Shown: one piece after another, positions 13,212 through 20,122 of the stretch
Layout: each line of letters starts with the position of its first letter
How positions within the stretch are numbered: the first letter of the stretch is position 1
From: a virus
IMG/VR virus record: IMGVR_UViG_3300017989_002520
Span: 1 to 22,849 of that record
DNA: 22,849 nucleotides
Strand: one strand, 5' to 3'
Notes under the pieces: generated by a model
Seen by the model: the letters and a program-made list of their open reading frames with translations, nothing else
Database searches by the model: none
Told to the model about the DNA's origin: nothing
Made by a program: the position numbers and the translations under genes

Positions 13212-13285
13212 GCCAGGGTAGCCCAACGGCAGAGGCGACGGTCTTCAAACGGCGTTTAGTGTAGGTTCGAATCCTACGTGTGGTA
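13212..13285 (+). tRNA. Degenerate tRNA-like element, possible UCA anticodon
   Basis: The T arm GTAGG-TTCGAAT-CCTAC is perfect, and the D region TAGCCCAACGGCAGAGGC and loop CTTCAAA are tRNA-like; TCA at 13245-13247 would be the anticodon. The anticodon stem does not pair as written (ACGGT against CGGCG), and only the outer four acceptor pairs are good (GCCA with TGGT). Its first seven bases equal those of the tRNA-Leu at 13821. It may be a decayed tRNA, perhaps hit by the HNH insertion next to it, or an unusual suppressor-type tRNA. Confidence 0.4.
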
Positions 13286-13310
13286 TGTGACTGGCAGACG
13301 TGCGCGTTAC

Positions 13311-13330
13311 GGCATACATTACAGTATGCC
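13311..13330 (+). promoter_or_regulatory. Inverted repeat spanning the HNH start codon
   Basis: GGCATAC (13311-13317), six-base loop ATTACA, GTATGCC (13324-13330). The ATG at 13326 lies in the 3' arm. In RNA, the hairpin would hide the start codon; in DNA it could be an operator or cleavage site. Confidence 0.5.
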
Positions 13331-13817
13331 TAAACAACGGAAGTACACCGAAGAGATACTTGCGCCAATAGTGGCTCGGTGCACGACAATGGCGGAGGTT
13401 TGTAGGGAATTGGGGGTAGCGACCAACTCCGGTGGGACGCACTCTTATATCACTAAAAGAGTGAGAGAGTACGAACTGGACACATCGCACTTTCTCGGGA
13501 AGGCCCACCAAAAGGGAAAGCCGGGCCGCAAGTTCGATCCAGCGCAATTCAAAGAAATACTCGTGCGAGATTCGAAGTACACCCGATGTCACCTCAAGCG
13601 GCATCTATTAGAAGAGGGGCTACTAGAAAACACATGCTCTCTTTGCGGACTTACAGGGGAGTGGCACGGCAAGCCGTTGAGGATGGTTCTCGACCACGTC
13701 AACGGCGACGGCAGAGACAATCGACTCGAAAACCTGCGGATGCTGTGCCCGAACTGCAACAGCCAGCAGCCAACGTTTTGCGGTAGAAAGAACAAGGGTC
13801 GAGCGCGGAATTGGTAA
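13326..13817 (+). CDS. HNH endonuclease inserted in the tRNA array
   Basis: The 163-residue protein has an N-terminal HTH-like region (TMAEVCRELGVATNSGGT, about 21-38) that probably reads DNA, a basic linker (KGKPGRKFD), and a C-terminal HNH domain. CSLC lies at 104-107, LRMVLDHVNGDGRDNRLENL at 118-137 with His124 and Asn132, and CPNC at 141-144. This family is widespread in phages and commonly sits between genes. ATG 13326 avoids overlap with the tRNA-like element; a GTG at 13278 would overlap it. No ribosome binding site is seen and the start lies in a hairpin, so expression may be restrained. Its TAA is followed within four bases by the next tRNA. Confidence 0.85.
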   Translation: MPKQRKYTEEILAPIVARCTTMAEVCRELGVATNSGGTHSYITKRVREYELDTSHFLGKAHQKGKPGRKFDPAQFKEILVRDSKYTRCHLKRHLLEEGLLENTCSLCGLTGEWHGKPLRMVLDHVNGDGRDNRLENLRMLCPNCNSQQPTFCGRKNKGRARNW

Positions 13818-13820
13818 CAG

Positions 13821-13903
13821 GCCAGGGTGGTGGAATGCAGACACGCCGGGTTTAGGCCCCGGTGCTCATTTAGAGCGTGAGAGTTCGAATCTCTCCCCTG
13901 GTA
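13821..13903 (+). tRNA. tRNA-Leu (UAG)
   Basis: Acceptor GCCAGGG/CCCTGGT (one G-T pair), anticodon stem CCGGG/CCCGG with loop TTTAGGC (TAG at 13853-13855), a long variable arm GTGCTCATTTAGAGCGT, T arm GAGAG-TTCGAAT-CTCTC, discriminator A, no CCA. A normal class II tRNA-Leu, unlike the short one at 13135. Confidence 0.9.
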
Positions 13904-13904
13904 T

Positions 13905-13985
13905 GGAGGGTACCGCTGAATGGTCGGCAACCGGTCCTGAAAACCGGGGAGGCGCACGCTTGGGGTTCGATTCCTCTACCCTCCT
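13905..13985 (+). tRNA. tRNA-Ser (UGA) with unusual C33 and weak D stem
   Basis: Acceptor GGAGGGT/ACCCTCC, anticodon stem CCGGT/ACCGG with loop CCTGAAA (TGA at 13938-13940), a long variable arm, T arm TGGGG-TTCGATT-CCTCT (outer T/T mismatch), no CCA. Position 33 is C in place of the near-universal U, position 8 is A, and the D stem has about three pairs. The 3' end abuts a transposase remnant. Confidence 0.72.
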
Positions 13986-13989
13986 TACT

Positions 13990-14235
13990 ATGAGAATGAA
14001 CGTCAGACGGTTGACGAGGCTCACGAATGGCCACAGCAAGAAGTTAGAGAATCATGGTCATGCGATCGCCCTGCACTACATGTACTACAATTTCTGTCGG
14101 AAGCACGAGACGTTGACAAAGGCGAAGGGCGGAGTCCACACCACGCCAGCGATGGCGGCCGAAGTGACCGACCACGTTTGGAAGGTGTCCGAGATCGTGG
14201 AACTCTTGGAGGCGACGGAAAACAAAGCGAATTAG
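13990..14235 (+). pseudogene. C-terminal remnant of an IS transposase
   Basis: About 81 residues, from MRMNVRRLTRLTNGHSKK through ALHYMYYNFCRKHETL, TTPAMAAEVTDHVW and SEIVELLEA. This is the C-terminal end of a DDE-type transposase family common in bacterial genomes (IS1-like as I recall), where LTMRM...RLTN...SKK, HYxYYNFxRxH.TL and TPAMAAGVTDH are conserved. The Leu-Thr before the ATG also fits, so the match reaches about base 13984, into the tRNA-Ser end. Everything N-terminal is missing. Not functional; it marks past recombination at the left edge of the foreign island. Confidence 0.72.
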
Positions 14236-14307
14236 CGTCCCCGCCCCGTCCGTTTTAAGTTGGGTTGTGAAGCGTGCCGAAGGACTAACTGGCGAAAGAG
14301 AACCCAC

Positions 14308-15276
14308 ATGGTGAAGATGCCCCTCACGTCGATTGAACTTTGCTCGGGTGCCGGGGGCCAGGCCCTCGGCCTTGAGCGTGCGGGCTTCGTTCACGAAGCG
14401 ACCGTCGAGAATGATCGCTGGTGCTGTGAGACGCTACGTGCGAACCGGCCCACCTGGAACACGCTCGAGATCGACCTGCGCATGTTTCGCGGCGACGACT
14501 ACCGAGGTGCCGATCTTGTGGCTGCGGGGCTTCCGTGCCCTCCGTTTTCGATTGCAGGGAAGCAGTTGGGCCGCGATGACCAACGCGACCTCTTCCCGGC
14601 AGCACTCACGGTCATATCCGAGGTACGGCCCCGGGCCGTGATGATAGAAAACGTCCGCGGCTTCGGCTCCGCGAAGTTCGAGAACTACCGAACGTGGTTC
14701 GAGCGCCATCTAGCGAAGCTGGGTTACAAGACAGTGTCACACATCCTGAATGCGAGTAGTTTTGGTGTGCCACAACTTCGGCCAAGGTTCATTCTAGTTG
14801 GCCTGCGAGCACGTGACCTTGCCCGGTTCTCGTGGCCCAACGGAAAGAGGTGTGGGCCGCCGACCGTCGGAGGCGTACTCCGCCGTGCAATGGCAAGCAG
14901 GGGCTGGCCGGGGGCTACCGAATGGGCGAAGCGTGCAAACGCCATCGCCCCTACTCTTGTCGGTGGGTCCAAGAAACACGGCGGGCCTGACCTGGGACCG
15001 ACACGCGCCCGGCGCGAGTGGGCGGAGCTGGGAGTGGACGGCCTCGGTATCGCCGACGAGGCTCCCGGTCCGGATTTTCCGGTCGATGCCCAGCCCCGGC
15101 TCACGGTGGAGATGGCGGCGAAGCTACAGGGCTTTCCGTCCGACTGGTTCTTTGCGGGGGGCAAGACCGCGGCGTACCGGCAGGTAGGGAACGCATTTCC
15201 GCCGCCGGTTGCGGAAGCGGTGGGTACGCGCCTGGCCGACGCCATAGGAGCCCACTCAAAGCAGAGGGCAGTATGA
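14308..15276 (+). CDS. C5-cytosine DNA methyltransferase
   Basis: Methylates cytosine at carbon 5 in a specific DNA site. The 322-residue enzyme has motif I IELCSGAGGQALGLERAGF at 9-27, motif IV GLPCPPFSIAG at 74-84 with catalytic Cys77, motif VI ENVRGF at 114-119, motif VIII QLRPRFILVG at 156-165, and motifs IX-X near the end (RLTVEMAAKLQGFP, YRQVGNAFPPPVA). The target-recognition region lies between VIII and IX. ATG 14308 follows a weak AAAGAG; upstream codons are not conserved. Its TGA overlaps the ATG of an HNH nuclease gene, the layout of a type II R-M system. The gene is clearly more G+C-rich than the phage genes (44 of 60 bases at 14341-14400). Confidence 0.92.
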   Translation: MVKMPLTSIELCSGAGGQALGLERAGFVHEATVENDRWCCETLRANRPTWNTLEIDLRMFRGDDYRGADLVAAGLPCPPFSIAGKQLGRDDQRDLFPAALTVISEVRPRAVMIENVRGFGSAKFENYRTWFERHLAKLGYKTVSHILNASSFGVPQLRPRFILVGLRARDLARFSWPNGKRCGPPTVGGVLRRAMASRGWPGATEWAKRANAIAPTLVGGSKKHGGPDLGPTRARREWAELGVDGLGIADEAPGPDFPVDAQPRLTVEMAAKLQGFPSDWFFAGGKTAAYRQVGNAFPPPVAEAVGTRLADAIGAHSKQRAV

Positions 15277-15845
15277 GCCCAAAGACTAGAAGTGGTAAAG
15301 AGAAGATCCGCCGGTTCCTCTGTGCCAATGTCGGGCGCGTCATTGAGTCCCATGAGATCCAAGAGGCCGCGGGTGGTGCGGTGCAATACAGCCGCCGTCT
15401 ACGCGAGCTACGGGAGGATGAGGGATGGAAGATCCTCTCGCATCACGATAGCACAAGTCTTAAGCCTGGACAGTACATGGTCCGGGAACCGCCACCAACG
15501 TTCGACATCCCCAAGGTCGCACGTAACATCTCTGCGAAGCTCAGGGCGCAGGTACTCGACCGCAATGGGTTCACATGCCAGATGTGCGGGCTCACCCCAG
15601 GCGACGTCGACCCGGCCACGGGACGCAAGGTGCGGCTCCACATCGGTCACATCAAAGACAAGAGCCTTGGCGGCAAGGACGAACTATCCAACCTGCGCAC
15701 CCTGTGCTCTACCTGCAATCAGGGCGCGAAGAACATCACTAGCGAGAAGCCGAGCACCATTTGGCTTCTGTCGCAAGTCAGACGCGCCGGGATCGAAGAA
15801 CAAGAAGCCGTCTTCAAGTGGCTGCGTGGTAAGTTTGGCTCGTAG
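15273..15845 (+). CDS. HNH nuclease, probable type II restriction enzyme
   Basis: ATGA overlap with the methyltransferase gene. The 190 residues comprise an N-terminal winged-helix-like part (KEKIRRFLCANVGRVIESHE, QYSRRLRELREDEGWKI) and a C-terminal HNH domain: CQMC at 102-105, RLHIGHIKDKSLGGKDELSN at 121-140 with His126 and Asn140, and CSTC at 145-148. This architecture, directly after a C5 methyltransferase and before a Vsr gene, is found in bacterial R-M systems of HNH type. The cut site cannot be told. Restriction of competing phage DNA or of host DNA is an inference from context. Confidence 0.8.
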   Translation: MSPKTRSGKEKIRRFLCANVGRVIESHEIQEAAGGAVQYSRRLRELREDEGWKILSHHDSTSLKPGQYMVREPPPTFDIPKVARNISAKLRAQVLDRNGFTCQMCGLTPGDVDPATGRKVRLHIGHIKDKSLGGKDELSNLRTLCSTCNQGAKNITSEKPSTIWLLSQVRRAGIEEQEAVFKWLRGKFGS

Positions 15846-15846
15846 C

Positions 15847-16290
15847 GTGACCTACCGGCCAAAGCCCCGGCACGAGATTGCCCGCAACATGTCAGCCATC
15901 AGGTCAACGGGCAACCAGACAGAGACTGCCCTCCGCAAGCTTGTTCACCGCCTCGGCTACCGCTACCGCAAGTACGCCGCAGATCTGCCCGGCACGCCGG
16001 ACTTTGTGTTCCCGACCGAGAAGGTGGCCGTATTCGTGGACGGTGATTACTGGCACGGGCGGCTGCTGCGCGAACGTGGCCCTGGGGTGGTGCGCGAGCG
16101 CATGAAGACACCCAACAAGGACTACTGGATCGGCAAGTTTCAGCGAAACACCGAACGTGACACCTTGGCGACGGAGGCGCTGGAAAGCAAGGGATGGACC
16201 GTCCTCCGTTTCTGGGAGTCTGATGCGGGTCGCGACATAGAAGGTACGGCACGGCGTATCATCCGGACCATTGAAGCCCGGCGGCGCTAA
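15847..16290 (+). CDS. vsr: Vsr-type very-short-patch repair endonuclease
   Basis: Nicks DNA at T:G mismatches that arise when 5-methylcytosine deaminates, as the partner of a C5 methyltransferase. GTG 15847 follows the nuclease stop by one base. The 147-residue protein is of normal length, with RNMSAIRSTGNQTETALRK (13-31) including Glu26, LPGTPDFVFP (47-56) with catalytic-type Asp52, VAVFVDGDYWHG (60-71) with the Trp-His pair, NKDYWIGKFQRN (90-101) and GWTVLRFWESD. The zinc-binding cysteines seen in many Vsr proteins (CFWHGC) are replaced here (DYWHGR). It completes the island. The gene shares the high G+C base use of its two neighbours. Confidence 0.88.
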   Translation: MTYRPKPRHEIARNMSAIRSTGNQTETALRKLVHRLGYRYRKYAADLPGTPDFVFPTEKVAVFVDGDYWHGRLLRERGPGVVRERMKTPNKDYWIGKFQRNTERDTLATEALESKGWTVLRFWESDAGRDIEGTARRIIRTIEARRR

Positions 16291-16329
16291 CCACTCCCAT
16301 GGAAGTCAAACTGTACCAGTACCCTACGC

Positions 16330-16358
16330 TTGACACCCTGTCTTATTGGCAGTAATGT
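16330..16358 (+). promoter_or_regulatory. Promoter before the head-gene module
   Basis: Perfect -35 TTGACA (16330-16335), a 17-base spacer, and TAATGT (16353-16358) as a modest -10. It lies in the 179-base gap between the R-M island and the portal gene. The -10 sits in the centre of an 8-base inverted repeat. Confidence 0.6.
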
Positions 16359-16365
16359 GCCAATA
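16344..16365 (+). promoter_or_regulatory. Palindromic operator-like site over the -10
   Basis: TATTGGCA (16344-16351) and TGCCAATA (16358-16365) are perfect inverted repeats with a six-base centre GTAATG. The placement over the -10 is where a repressor would act. It could also fold in RNA only if transcription started further upstream. Confidence 0.6.
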
Positions 16366-16398
16366 CGGCAGTCCAGTAGAAGTTCCGGATAGCATGAC

Positions 16399-16414
16399 CC
16401 TGCTGGAAAGCAGG
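16399..16414 (+). other. GNRA-capped RNA hairpin in the portal leader
   Basis: CCTGCT (16399-16404), loop GGAA, AGCAGG (16409-16414): a perfect 6-base stem with a GNRA tetraloop, downstream of the promoter at 16330-16358 and before the terminator-like hairpin. A fold of this type is typical of structured RNA. Confidence 0.5.
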
Positions 16415-16423
16415 TAATCACAG

Positions 16424-16459
16424 CCCTGGGAGCATTTATGCTTCCGGGGTTTCTCGTTT
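16424..16459 (+). terminator. Rho-independent terminator-like hairpin before the portal gene
   Basis: CCCTGGGAGCAT (16424-16435) pairs with ATGCTTCCGGGG (16438-16449) over 12 positions with two G-T pairs, followed by TTTCTCGTTT. It could stop transcription of the R-M island, end a short RNA made from the promoter at 16330, or act as an attenuator just 10 bases before the portal start. The T-tract is interrupted, so leakage is likely. Confidence 0.6.
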
Positions 16460-16469
16460 ACGGGGCAAA

Positions 16470-18677
16470 ATGACCGCGATCGCGCCTATAGAAGAGTCTG
16501 TGGTTGTCGCTCCTGTTCTTGAGCAAAACCAGCTTTCCGATGCTCAACGAGTTACGAACGACAGTACAGCCAAAGAAATCATGGAGATGCACCTCGCTGG
16601 CCTTGAGGCGAGGCGACGGCGCGATCTTCTGTCTGAAAAGTTGTTGTTGCATGTAGATGGATCAGGCGATTTACAGTTTGCCGAACTGTACGACAGCACC
16701 AAGCTGGTCATTCCGGACTTCATCTCACCGTACAAGAAATCAGAAAACCTCCTTCGATTGATCGTCGACAACGCTGTAGCCCACCATACATCCACACCTT
16801 TCAAGTTTCACGCTGACTCACGTCAAGACAGACGGTCGCGTGAGAAGGCTTTAATGGATTCGCTGTGGATCAATTCCATAGCATGGACTCAAGACTTGAA
16901 CGGTAAGGCCGCCGACGCGCTCTATATGTCGATGTCGACGGGTTTTTGCCCAATCCATACATATTGGTGCGAAAACTCCTACACCCAGCACGAGCCCATC
17001 AATCACGCTGCCACAGACGGCCCCATGGCCCAGATCGAACATCTATTGGACGGCAAAGCCGGTCATGTCGAAATATGGGTTGGGAACCCGTTTGACACGG
17101 TGTTCAACAACGGTTCGAAACGTGGGTCAGTCCATTGGTGTTCATATGGACGTGTGCTGCCAGCGCAGGCGGTTCGTGACACTTTCGGCCATATGCCGGG
17201 TGTTATGGAGCTTCAGGGCACTGATCGGGTGCCGAGTGCGTCGCAGTGGCAACGGATAGCATCGAAATGGAATCTTGATGGCATCGGTAGACACGGGTCG
17301 GCGGTCGTTGGTGATACACACCGTAGTCGGCAACCCGAAGAACTGATGACCATCGTTTGCCGTGAGGTAGCGCCTGGATTCGAGACGGCTTGGCCGCGCG
17401 GCAGGCTACAGATCATCGCGGTACCTGAAGTGACCACCGAACGGTCGCGGATGCGCAATCCGGTTCTGCTGTACGACAACGAGCTTCCGGGCGGGGATTT
17501 CTCTTTTGAGAATATCTATTCTCATCAGCGTAGCGACGATGTTCTCGGTAAGCCGTGGATTGAGGATCTCGACTCGAATCAGGTCGATCTCAACATCGCG
17601 TTGTCGGAGTATTGGGAATATCTGCAGAAGATGAAGAATACGCCGATGATCGCGCCGGGCGGTGCCTTGCCTAGCGATATGCTGAACCTAAACGGTTACG
17701 ACATTATCGAGGTCGATCCGAGCCTGGGTGGATTTACGCCGCGCGTGCCGCAGTGGCCCGCCGAAGTCCTGACTGGTCTTGAGAAAACGATCGCCGAGAA
17801 ACGACAGGCGATTTGGCGTGGTGGCGGGTATCAGGCAGCATCTCGCGGTGAGTCAGCTGGCTCGAGACAGGCCGCCAAGGCGATCATGGCTCTGCAGGTG
17901 GCTGACAATAGTGTACATGCGCCTGTCAACATGCGATTCCGCCGTTCGATGTGCAATTTCGCACAGAAGAACTGGAAACAGATGAAGATGTACGGCGACA
18001 TCGGCATGATGGTGGACATAGTCGGCGACGATTACCAGCACATGGCAGAACCGTACATCGATCGTACGAAGCTGTCTGATCGGCCGCCCTCATATAGAAT
18101 GGTTAATTCCTTTGGTCCGAGTCCGGAACTCAGGGCTCAGGAACTATTGGAATTGATGCAGGTTCGTGGCGGTGATGGCATGCCGTTTTTGCTCACCGAA
18201 GAGGCGCGGCGCGCATATCCCAACCAAGACATTTTTGTGCACCGGGCCGAACCGAAGGTTGTTGCGCTACGCAGGGCCAAAGAAATCGCCAGTAAGTTCC
18301 ACGTTCTTGCGGACGATATTCGCGAAAACACTGGGTTCGAAGAGTGGGGCATGAACCATCCGTGGGTGAAACAGTATGCTCTCGCGGTATGGAAACAAGT
18401 GGAACTGTCCTACCCGATCATGCGGAACGACGATCTGCAGGCACACATCAATTCACTCACCGAAATCACACAAGATGAAACCGCCGACCCTATTGCGCGG
18501 CACGCTGCATTGCGTCGGTTAGACGGATATTACGCTTGGCAGGCCAAGATAGCGGCGCAAATGATGGGTGCGCAGCCACAAAACGACCAGCCGGCGGGGA
18601 CCGCACCAAAACAGTCCGATGAAAGAGCTGTAGCTAATGAAATGGCTCAAACGGGCGGTGGTGCCGTTCTTGGGTAG
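16470..18677 (+). CDS. Portal protein
   Basis: Forms the ring at one capsid vertex through which DNA enters. The 735-residue length, order before scaffold and capsid genes, and content fit the large P22-like portal class. There is a helical start (AKEIMEMHLAGLEARRRRDL), a region with VIPDFISPYKKSENLLRLIV (about 80-99), the Trp/Tyr-rich central wing (WIEDLDSNQVDLNIALSEYW), and a long helical stem and crown with LELMQVRGGDGMPFLLTEEA. The tail is Gln/Pro-rich. ATG 16470 has only GGGG as ribosome binding site. No catalytic motif is expected. The call rests on organisation plus general pattern rather than one motif. Confidence 0.8.
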   Translation: MTAIAPIEESVVVAPVLEQNQLSDAQRVTNDSTAKEIMEMHLAGLEARRRRDLLSEKLLLHVDGSGDLQFAELYDSTKLVIPDFISPYKKSENLLRLIVDNAVAHHTSTPFKFHADSRQDRRSREKALMDSLWINSIAWTQDLNGKAADALYMSMSTGFCPIHTYWCENSYTQHEPINHAATDGPMAQIEHLLDGKAGHVEIWVGNPFDTVFNNGSKRGSVHWCSYGRVLPAQAVRDTFGHMPGVMELQGTDRVPSASQWQRIASKWNLDGIGRHGSAVVGDTHRSRQPEELMTIVCREVAPGFETAWPRGRLQIIAVPEVTTERSRMRNPVLLYDNELPGGDFSFENIYSHQRSDDVLGKPWIEDLDSNQVDLNIALSEYWEYLQKMKNTPMIAPGGALPSDMLNLNGYDIIEVDPSLGGFTPRVPQWPAEVLTGLEKTIAEKRQAIWRGGGYQAASRGESAGSRQAAKAIMALQVADNSVHAPVNMRFRRSMCNFAQKNWKQMKMYGDIGMMVDIVGDDYQHMAEPYIDRTKLSDRPPSYRMVNSFGPSPELRAQELLELMQVRGGDGMPFLLTEEARRAYPNQDIFVHRAEPKVVALRRAKEIASKFHVLADDIRENTGFEEWGMNHPWVKQYALAVWKQVELSYPIMRNDDLQAHINSLTEITQDETADPIARHAALRRLDGYYAWQAKIAAQMMGAQPQNDQPAGTAPKQSDERAVANEMAQTGGGAVLG

Positions 18678-18698
18678 GACAGACACGAGGGAGAGAAG

Positions 18699-20078
18699 AT
18701 GGCAGAAGAAGGAGTAGCCGCGACCAGCGAAACGCCCGTCGCCGAGACCCCTGCAGCCGCTGCAGAAGATACAGCTGCTGAAGTAGCGCAGACTCCGGAG
18801 GCCACACCAACAGAGGCCCCCGTAGAAGGTGGTACGCCCGCTGAAAAGCCTGCGAAACCGCCAACCATGAAGGATTTCGAGAACGCAGTGCGGGAGCGGG
18901 CACGTAAGCGGCGTGAGGCCGCCGAGCAAGCTGCTGCTGCGTCGCAAGTAGGTGAACAGGAAAGTAAAGCAGGTGAGGAGGAAGGGGCTGCGGAACCCGC
19001 GGAAGGCGAGCCCGAGGCACCAGCGGAGAGTGGTGAAGAGGAAGGGGAGAAGCCGGAGGGCGAATCTGGGGAGTCGCAGTACGTAGAGGTTGATGTCAAC
19101 CCGAACCTGCCGCAGTACCAGAACCAGTCGAAGATCCGCGTGGCTGATGAAATGAGTGCTCGGATGGTGCGGGCTTTGATGAACAGCAACGTGAAGCAGA
19201 ACCAAGCGGATCTCGAAGCCACACAGACGCAACTGGCTGAGTACAGAAAACAAATCCAAGAACTTCACGAGAGAAACGACCGCACTGCGGCCGATCAAAC
19301 TGCATGGCGGAAGTGGGAATCGTCCGAACAGGGCCAGGCAGCTCGTGCCGAATTCACGCGACTGAAGGAAATGGAGCAAAACCAGGAGGTCGCTGAGGGC
19401 ACGGCGGAAGCGTACTGGCGGGGTGCGTCTCAGGGCTATCACGACATCGCCCAACAGGAATTCCAGGCTCGTGTCGATCAACGCACGAAAGAGACCGAAG
19501 AGTCGCAAGCCGCAGAAGCGGCTGAAGTCCGCCAGCAGTTTGTTGACCAAGCCGCTGCAAACCAGAAATACCTCGGTGATTCGTTGCTGAATCACCCGCA
19601 ATATCAGGAATGGTTCAATGAGGCCATCGACCTGTTCGATTACAAACTGACGAAACATCAGATTCCCGACGTAAAACCCGGGAATGCCCAGAGCGTGCAC
19701 AACGCGTTCAATAGATTTTTCCGCGCCCAGTTGTTCCAGCATGAGCCAGCAATAAAGGCAATGCAGGAAGCAAAAGCGCAGAAAACAGCGCAGGAAGAGA
19801 AGGCTGTCGCCGAAAAGGCCGCAGAAGAAAAACGAATGGCGAAACTTCGCGAGGAGATTCGCAACGAGGTGCTGGCTGATCTCGCGAATAGGCGAGGCGA
19901 CGTTCCCCGTCCCAGTCCGATCGGGAACCTTACCGCTGCAGCGCGCGACACAACCGCCCAACCGGCGTCCCAAAACGACGGGCCTGCCCCTTCGGAAGAG
20001 ACTCCGCAGCAAAGACAACGCGCAGCCGAGAACCGTATCCGCGAAAAGGCGCGGCAAAGAGCGGCTATGCGCAGGTAA
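18699..20078 (+). CDS. Capsid scaffolding protein (putative)
   Basis: 459 residues, extremely rich in Ala, Glu, Gln and Lys. The first 140 are low-complexity acidic (many Glu-Ala-Pro repeats). The middle (about 160-400) is a long predicted coiled coil including QADLEATQTQLAEYRKQIQE. The C-terminus is short and basic (AENRIREKARQRAAMRR), the part that usually contacts the coat protein. AGGGAGAGAAG precedes the ATG. Composition and position between portal and major capsid genes are typical of scaffolds, which guide shell assembly and then leave. No protease domain is visible. Confidence 0.8.
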   Translation: MAEEGVAATSETPVAETPAAAAEDTAAEVAQTPEATPTEAPVEGGTPAEKPAKPPTMKDFENAVRERARKRREAAEQAAAASQVGEQESKAGEEEGAAEPAEGEPEAPAESGEEEGEKPEGESGESQYVEVDVNPNLPQYQNQSKIRVADEMSARMVRALMNSNVKQNQADLEATQTQLAEYRKQIQELHERNDRTAADQTAWRKWESSEQGQAARAEFTRLKEMEQNQEVAEGTAEAYWRGASQGYHDIAQQEFQARVDQRTKETEESQAAEAAEVRQQFVDQAAANQKYLGDSLLNHPQYQEWFNEAIDLFDYKLTKHQIPDVKPGNAQSVHNAFNRFFRAQLFQHEPAIKAMQEAKAQKTAQEEKAVAEKAAEEKRMAKLREEIRNEVLADLANRRGDVPRPSPIGNLTAAARDTTAQPASQNDGPAPSEETPQQRQRAAENRIREKARQRAAMRR

Positions 20079-20093
20079 GGGGAACGTTAGCAA

Positions 20094-20113
20094 CGCCGTA
20101 GGACGGCGAGGAG
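20094..20113 (+). promoter_or_regulatory. Small hairpin against the capsid-gene ribosome binding site
   Basis: CGCCG (20094-20098) and CGGCG (20104-20108) pair around TAGGA, ending where GAGGAG (20108-20113) begins, nine bases before the ATG at 20123. It may keep the binding site exposed or protect the mRNA. Confidence 0.35.
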
Positions 20114-20122
20114 TTCGATAAA

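Noticed and set aside
13278-13325. GTG 13278 as start of the tRNA-array HNH gene
   Set aside because: It would overlap the tRNA-like element and adds 16 residues (MWYVTGRRARYG...) not expected in the family.
18519-20093. Long open frame of 524 codons on the minus strand, opposite the scaffold gene
   Set aside because: It mirrors the strong codon bias of the Ala/Glu/Gln-rich scaffold; its translation is Leu/Arg/Phe-rich without domains, and every other gene is on the + strand.
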